Below are positions 62,151 through 64,000 of a stretch of DNA of 64,000 nt, piece after piece; position 1 is the stretch's first letter, and the number at the start of each line of letters is the position of its first letter. Both the position numbers and the translations under genes were made by a program. Origin of the DNA: Luteolibacter arcticus (lineage in GTDB: Bacteria; Verrucomicrobiota; Verrucomicrobiia; Verrucomicrobiales; Akkermansiaceae). The stretch spans positions 496,001 through 560,000 of the forward strand of contig NZ_JAPDDT010000002.1 in the NCBI RefSeq assembly GCF_025950235.1, given 5' to 3'. A model generated the notes under the pieces. That model made no database searches, was not told the origin of the DNA, and was given only the letters and a program-made list of their open reading frames with translations.

Positions 62151-62664
62151 CCAATCCGGCGAGCGCCGCCGCGATGCCGATGGTCCACAGCTTCATCTTC
62201 TGAAGCGATGTGACGATGGGATTGTTCACGGGATCAATGCTCGCCTGGATTCGCACGAGCTTCCATGCGTCGCCTTCCTTGCGGGCGATGGCGGTCCATT
62301 GGGTGGTGAAGTCGAAGGCGTTGCCGCCGCGGGTCACTTGTTCGAGCGCGCGGCCTTTCGCGATGGCGAGGTTCCCTTCGAAGATCGTGTCGTCGGGTTC
62401 GATGGTCACCTTGTAGGTGCCGTTCTTGCCGAGGAACTCCTCCACTTTCTTCCAGTAGGTGAGGATGCCATCGTAGCCCTTCACTTCATCGGCCGTGATC
62501 ATGACGCCGGTGAAGTCGGCGGCGAGATGCGGCTGTAGCGGCGAGAAATCGCGTGCGGCAATCGCCTGCTCGTAGATACCGCGCAGCTTGCGGAGCGCCT
62601 CCTTGTCTTCCTCGGAAGCGGCCAGCGGCAGGCACAGGGCGAACAGAACAAGAAGAGCTTTCAT
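62110..62664 (-). CDS. NTF2/SnoaL-like secreted protein with C-terminal membrane helix
   Basis: Protein of 184 residues with a signal peptide (MKALLVLFALCLPLAASE). An NTF2-like domain of the DUF4440 kind follows (IYEQAIAARDFSPLQPHLAADF, VTIEPDDTIFEGNLAIAKGRA, WTAIARKEGDAWKLVRIQAS), and a C-terminal membrane helix then a basic end (IGIAAALAGLVIGRLLPRRK). Start set by an ATGA overlap with the acyltransferase gene upstream. The function of such domains ranges from ligand binding to enzyme activity; none is assigned. Confidence 0.75.
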   Translation of the reverse strand: MKALLVLFALCLPLAASEEDKEALRKLRGIYEQAIAARDFSPLQPHLAADFTGVMITADEVKGYDGILTYWKKVEEFLGKNGTYKVTIEPDDTIFEGNLAIAKGRALEQVTRGGNAFDFTTQWTAIARKEGDAWKLVRIQASIDPVNNPIVTSLQKMKLWTIGIAAALAGLVIGRLLPRRKAQA

Positions 62665-63320
62665 GGGGAGTCGCGGAGTCGTTTGCCATCCTTCCACCGG
62701 CTGAAGGGCGGGGAAATCAAAAACGCACGCGTCGCCTCGTCGTCGGCGATCTCGGTGCCGGCTGCCAGCATGGAATAACCGCCGATCAGCGCGCGGTGGC
62801 CGATCTTCACCGGAGCGAGTTTCAGCACCGGAGCACCATCGCGCTCCATCACGTGGGGATTCAAGCGCACGCCGGCACCGAGGATCACGTGATCGCCGAT
62901 GTCGAGGAATCCGCGATCAAGGATGAAGGTCCGGGGTGCCCAGTAGGTGAGCTTGCCAATTCTCGATCCCCACAAGCGCAGCCACAGCGAGTAGATGCCC
63001 GGGATGCTCCGCAGCACTTCCTCCAGCGAGGGGAAGCGCAGGAACAGGACCTGGCATTGGAAGCATGCCCACCAGCGGAGAAAGTCCGGCGAGCCCACGA
63101 TGATCTCGGCTGGCGCTTTCCGCAGCGACTCCCGCAATAGCCGGCCGGGCACTAGTGGCAGAATATAGAGCGTCACGGCTGCCAGTCCGATTCTCGCGGG
63201 CCACGACACTGGCGCGAAGAAGCATGCGATGGTGCCCGCGGCATGCAGCAGCGGCACGGTGTTCAACAGCAGCATCGCGAGCTGCACGCCCTTCCGGTCA
63301 GCGAATGATCTTTCCGGCAT
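62661..63320 (-). CDS. Left-handed beta-helix (hexapeptide) acyltransferase-like protein
   Basis: Protein of 219 residues. Two N-terminal hydrophobic segments (LLLNTVPLLHAAGTIACFF, GLAAVTLYILPLVPG), then a hexapeptide-repeat domain: FILDRGFLDIGDHVILGAGVRLNP and PVKIGHRALIGGYSMLAAGTEIADDE. It resembles O-acyltransferases of the colanic-acid/serine acetyltransferase superfamily, probably acting at the membrane. The start at 63320 overlaps the desaturase gene end by 23 bp; a later ATG before the first helix is possible. Co-transcribed with its neighbours. Confidence 0.8.
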   Translation of the reverse strand: MPERSFADRKGVQLAMLLLNTVPLLHAAGTIACFFAPVSWPARIGLAAVTLYILPLVPGRLLRESLRKAPAEIIVGSPDFLRWWACFQCQVLFLRFPSLEEVLRSIPGIYSLWLRLWGSRIGKLTYWAPRTFILDRGFLDIGDHVILGAGVRLNPHVMERDGAPVLKLAPVKIGHRALIGGYSMLAAGTEIADDEATRAFLISPPFSRWKDGKRLRDSP

Positions 63321-64000
63321 GGCGGTTTTGCACGCGTTCGCGGGTGTGGCGGGGGCCACGCCACATTTTGAAATAGGCGGCGAGCAGGCGGCCGCGTTCA
63401 CCGTCGTGCTCGGGAGTGATTTCCGGTAGATGGATCCATGGCACGGTGGGCCGTGCGTGGTGATTGCGGTGCCAGTTGTGGTTCAACCACAGGGCATCGA
63501 GCCACTTCCACGTTTTCAAGTTGCGGGCACCTTTCAGCACGTCGCGTTCGGTGCCGAAATGATGGACGTACTGCAAGGCCGACCACAGGGCGCCGAAGCT
63601 CGCTAACAGAAGTGCGTAGCGCCAGACCGGCACCTGCCACAGCCAGATCCACAAGCCGTGCACGAGGAACACGGCCAGTGCTTCCAGCCGGATGAGCCGG
63701 AAGTAGCGTGGGTTAAGCGATTCTAACAGAGCCTTGGTGGGCCGGTCGAAGTCGCCCCATTTTGCCTTGAGCGCCGCGGGATAGACGAGCGCGATGAGGT
63801 TGCCGAGCACCACCGCGACGTAGAAGAAGCCGGTGAGGATGCCGTAGAGTTGCAGCGTCTTCCACACGCGGCTTTCGCCATCGAAGTAAAAGTCGAAGGC
63901 CTCGTCGTCGGAGCGGTTGCGCAAGTGGTGACCGATGTGCCCCTGGCGCAGCAGGTGGAAGGGCGCGGGAAAGAACAACGCGAGCACTGCGCCGATGGTG
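63298..64000 (-). CDS. Fatty acid desaturase family protein (5' end beyond window)
   Basis: Partial membrane di-iron desaturase, C-terminal 234 residues visible. Two histidine boxes are present: HIGHH near the visible N terminus and HRNHH in LNHNWHRNHHARPTVPW, plus the FGTERDVLKGARNLK region before it. The remaining box and first helices lie beyond position 64000. Several hydrophobic segments (GILTGFFYVAVVLGNLIALV, ALAVFLVHGLWIWLW) confirm membrane location. Leads an operon with the acyltransferase and NTF2-like genes, suggesting acyl-lipid or carotenoid-type modification. Confidence 0.85.
   Translation of the reverse strand, partial: TIGAVLALFFPAPFHLLRQGHIGHHLRNRSDDEAFDFYFDGESRVWKTLQLYGILTGFFYVAVVLGNLIALVYPAALKAKWGDFDRPTKALLESLNPRYFRLIRLEALAVFLVHGLWIWLWQVPVWRYALLLASFGALWSALQYVHHFGTERDVLKGARNLKTWKWLDALWLNHNWHRNHHARPTVPWIHLPEITPEHDGERGRLLAAYFKMWRGPRHTRERVQNRHAGKIIR

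Noticed and set aside
1..64000. Search for tRNA, rRNA, CRISPR arrays, phage structural genes and integrases
   Set aside because: None recognised by reading; a covariance-model search could still find a small RNA that I missed.

Overview
The window is GC-rich, densely coding DNA with no rRNA, tRNA, CRISPR array or prophage that I could recognise. The gene content points to the phylum Verrucomicrobiota, probably a Luteolibacter/Haloferula-like member of Verrucomicrobiales (inference). Pointers are an autotransporter-associated beta-strand repeat protein, ECF sigma/FecR pairs, a PEP-CTERM protein, ThuA/heme fusion proteins, DUF6807 next to a Tat-exported Gfo/Idh/MocA oxidoreductase, and secreted proteins ending in a D-x-D-x-D-G-type calcium-binding tail.

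Layout. 1-7.4 kb: a nuclease, then a minus-strand run (ABC transporter, helical-repeat protein, phosphoesterase, MutT, lipoprotein), a plus-strand lipoprotein, a convergent intergenic region holding two terminators and a two-arm REP element, and a BI-1 family membrane protein. 7.4-14.2 kb: FdhD, the oxidoreductase/DUF6807 pair, an ECF sigma operon, a VapBC-like pair, a minimal PEP-CTERM protein and an AraC regulator. 14.3-26.6 kb: a plus-strand surface/carbohydrate block with sigma factor and FecR protein, beta-strand repeat protein, GH89 alpha-N-acetylglucosaminidase and a coupled ferritin-like protein. A near-identical 36-bp element precedes both the sigma gene and the repeat-protein gene. 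26.6-35.3 kb: a giant STAND NTPase of 2117 residues, two small membrane proteins and a frameshifted REP-associated transposase between two REP palindromes. 35.3-40.4 kb: a lipoprotein and a multidomain sugar dehydrogenase/diheme protein.

40.5-50.6 kb is a purine/ureide catabolic cluster: single-chain xanthine dehydrogenase, an unknown coupled protein, ureidoglycolate amidohydrolase, ureidoglycine aminohydrolase, allantoinase, allantoate amidohydrolase and hydroxyisourate hydrolase, interrupted by a toxin-antitoxin pair. Together these would take xanthine to glyoxylate with release of ammonia and no urea, as in plants. Uricase and OHCU decarboxylase are not in the window.

50.6-64 kb: a nucleotidyltransferase pair, universal stress protein, VOC protein, GHL10 glycosidase, CDGSH protein, ThuA/propeller/cytochrome fusion, an UnbU-like membrane domain fused to an FG-GAP/UnbV protein, and an acyltransferase/desaturase operon running off the right edge.

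The best candidates for less-described biology are the giant DUF4062-STAND-propeller-TPR protein, the shared element tying an ECF sigma factor to the surface protein gene, the UnbU-UnbV fusion, and the GH89/ferritin-like coupled pair.
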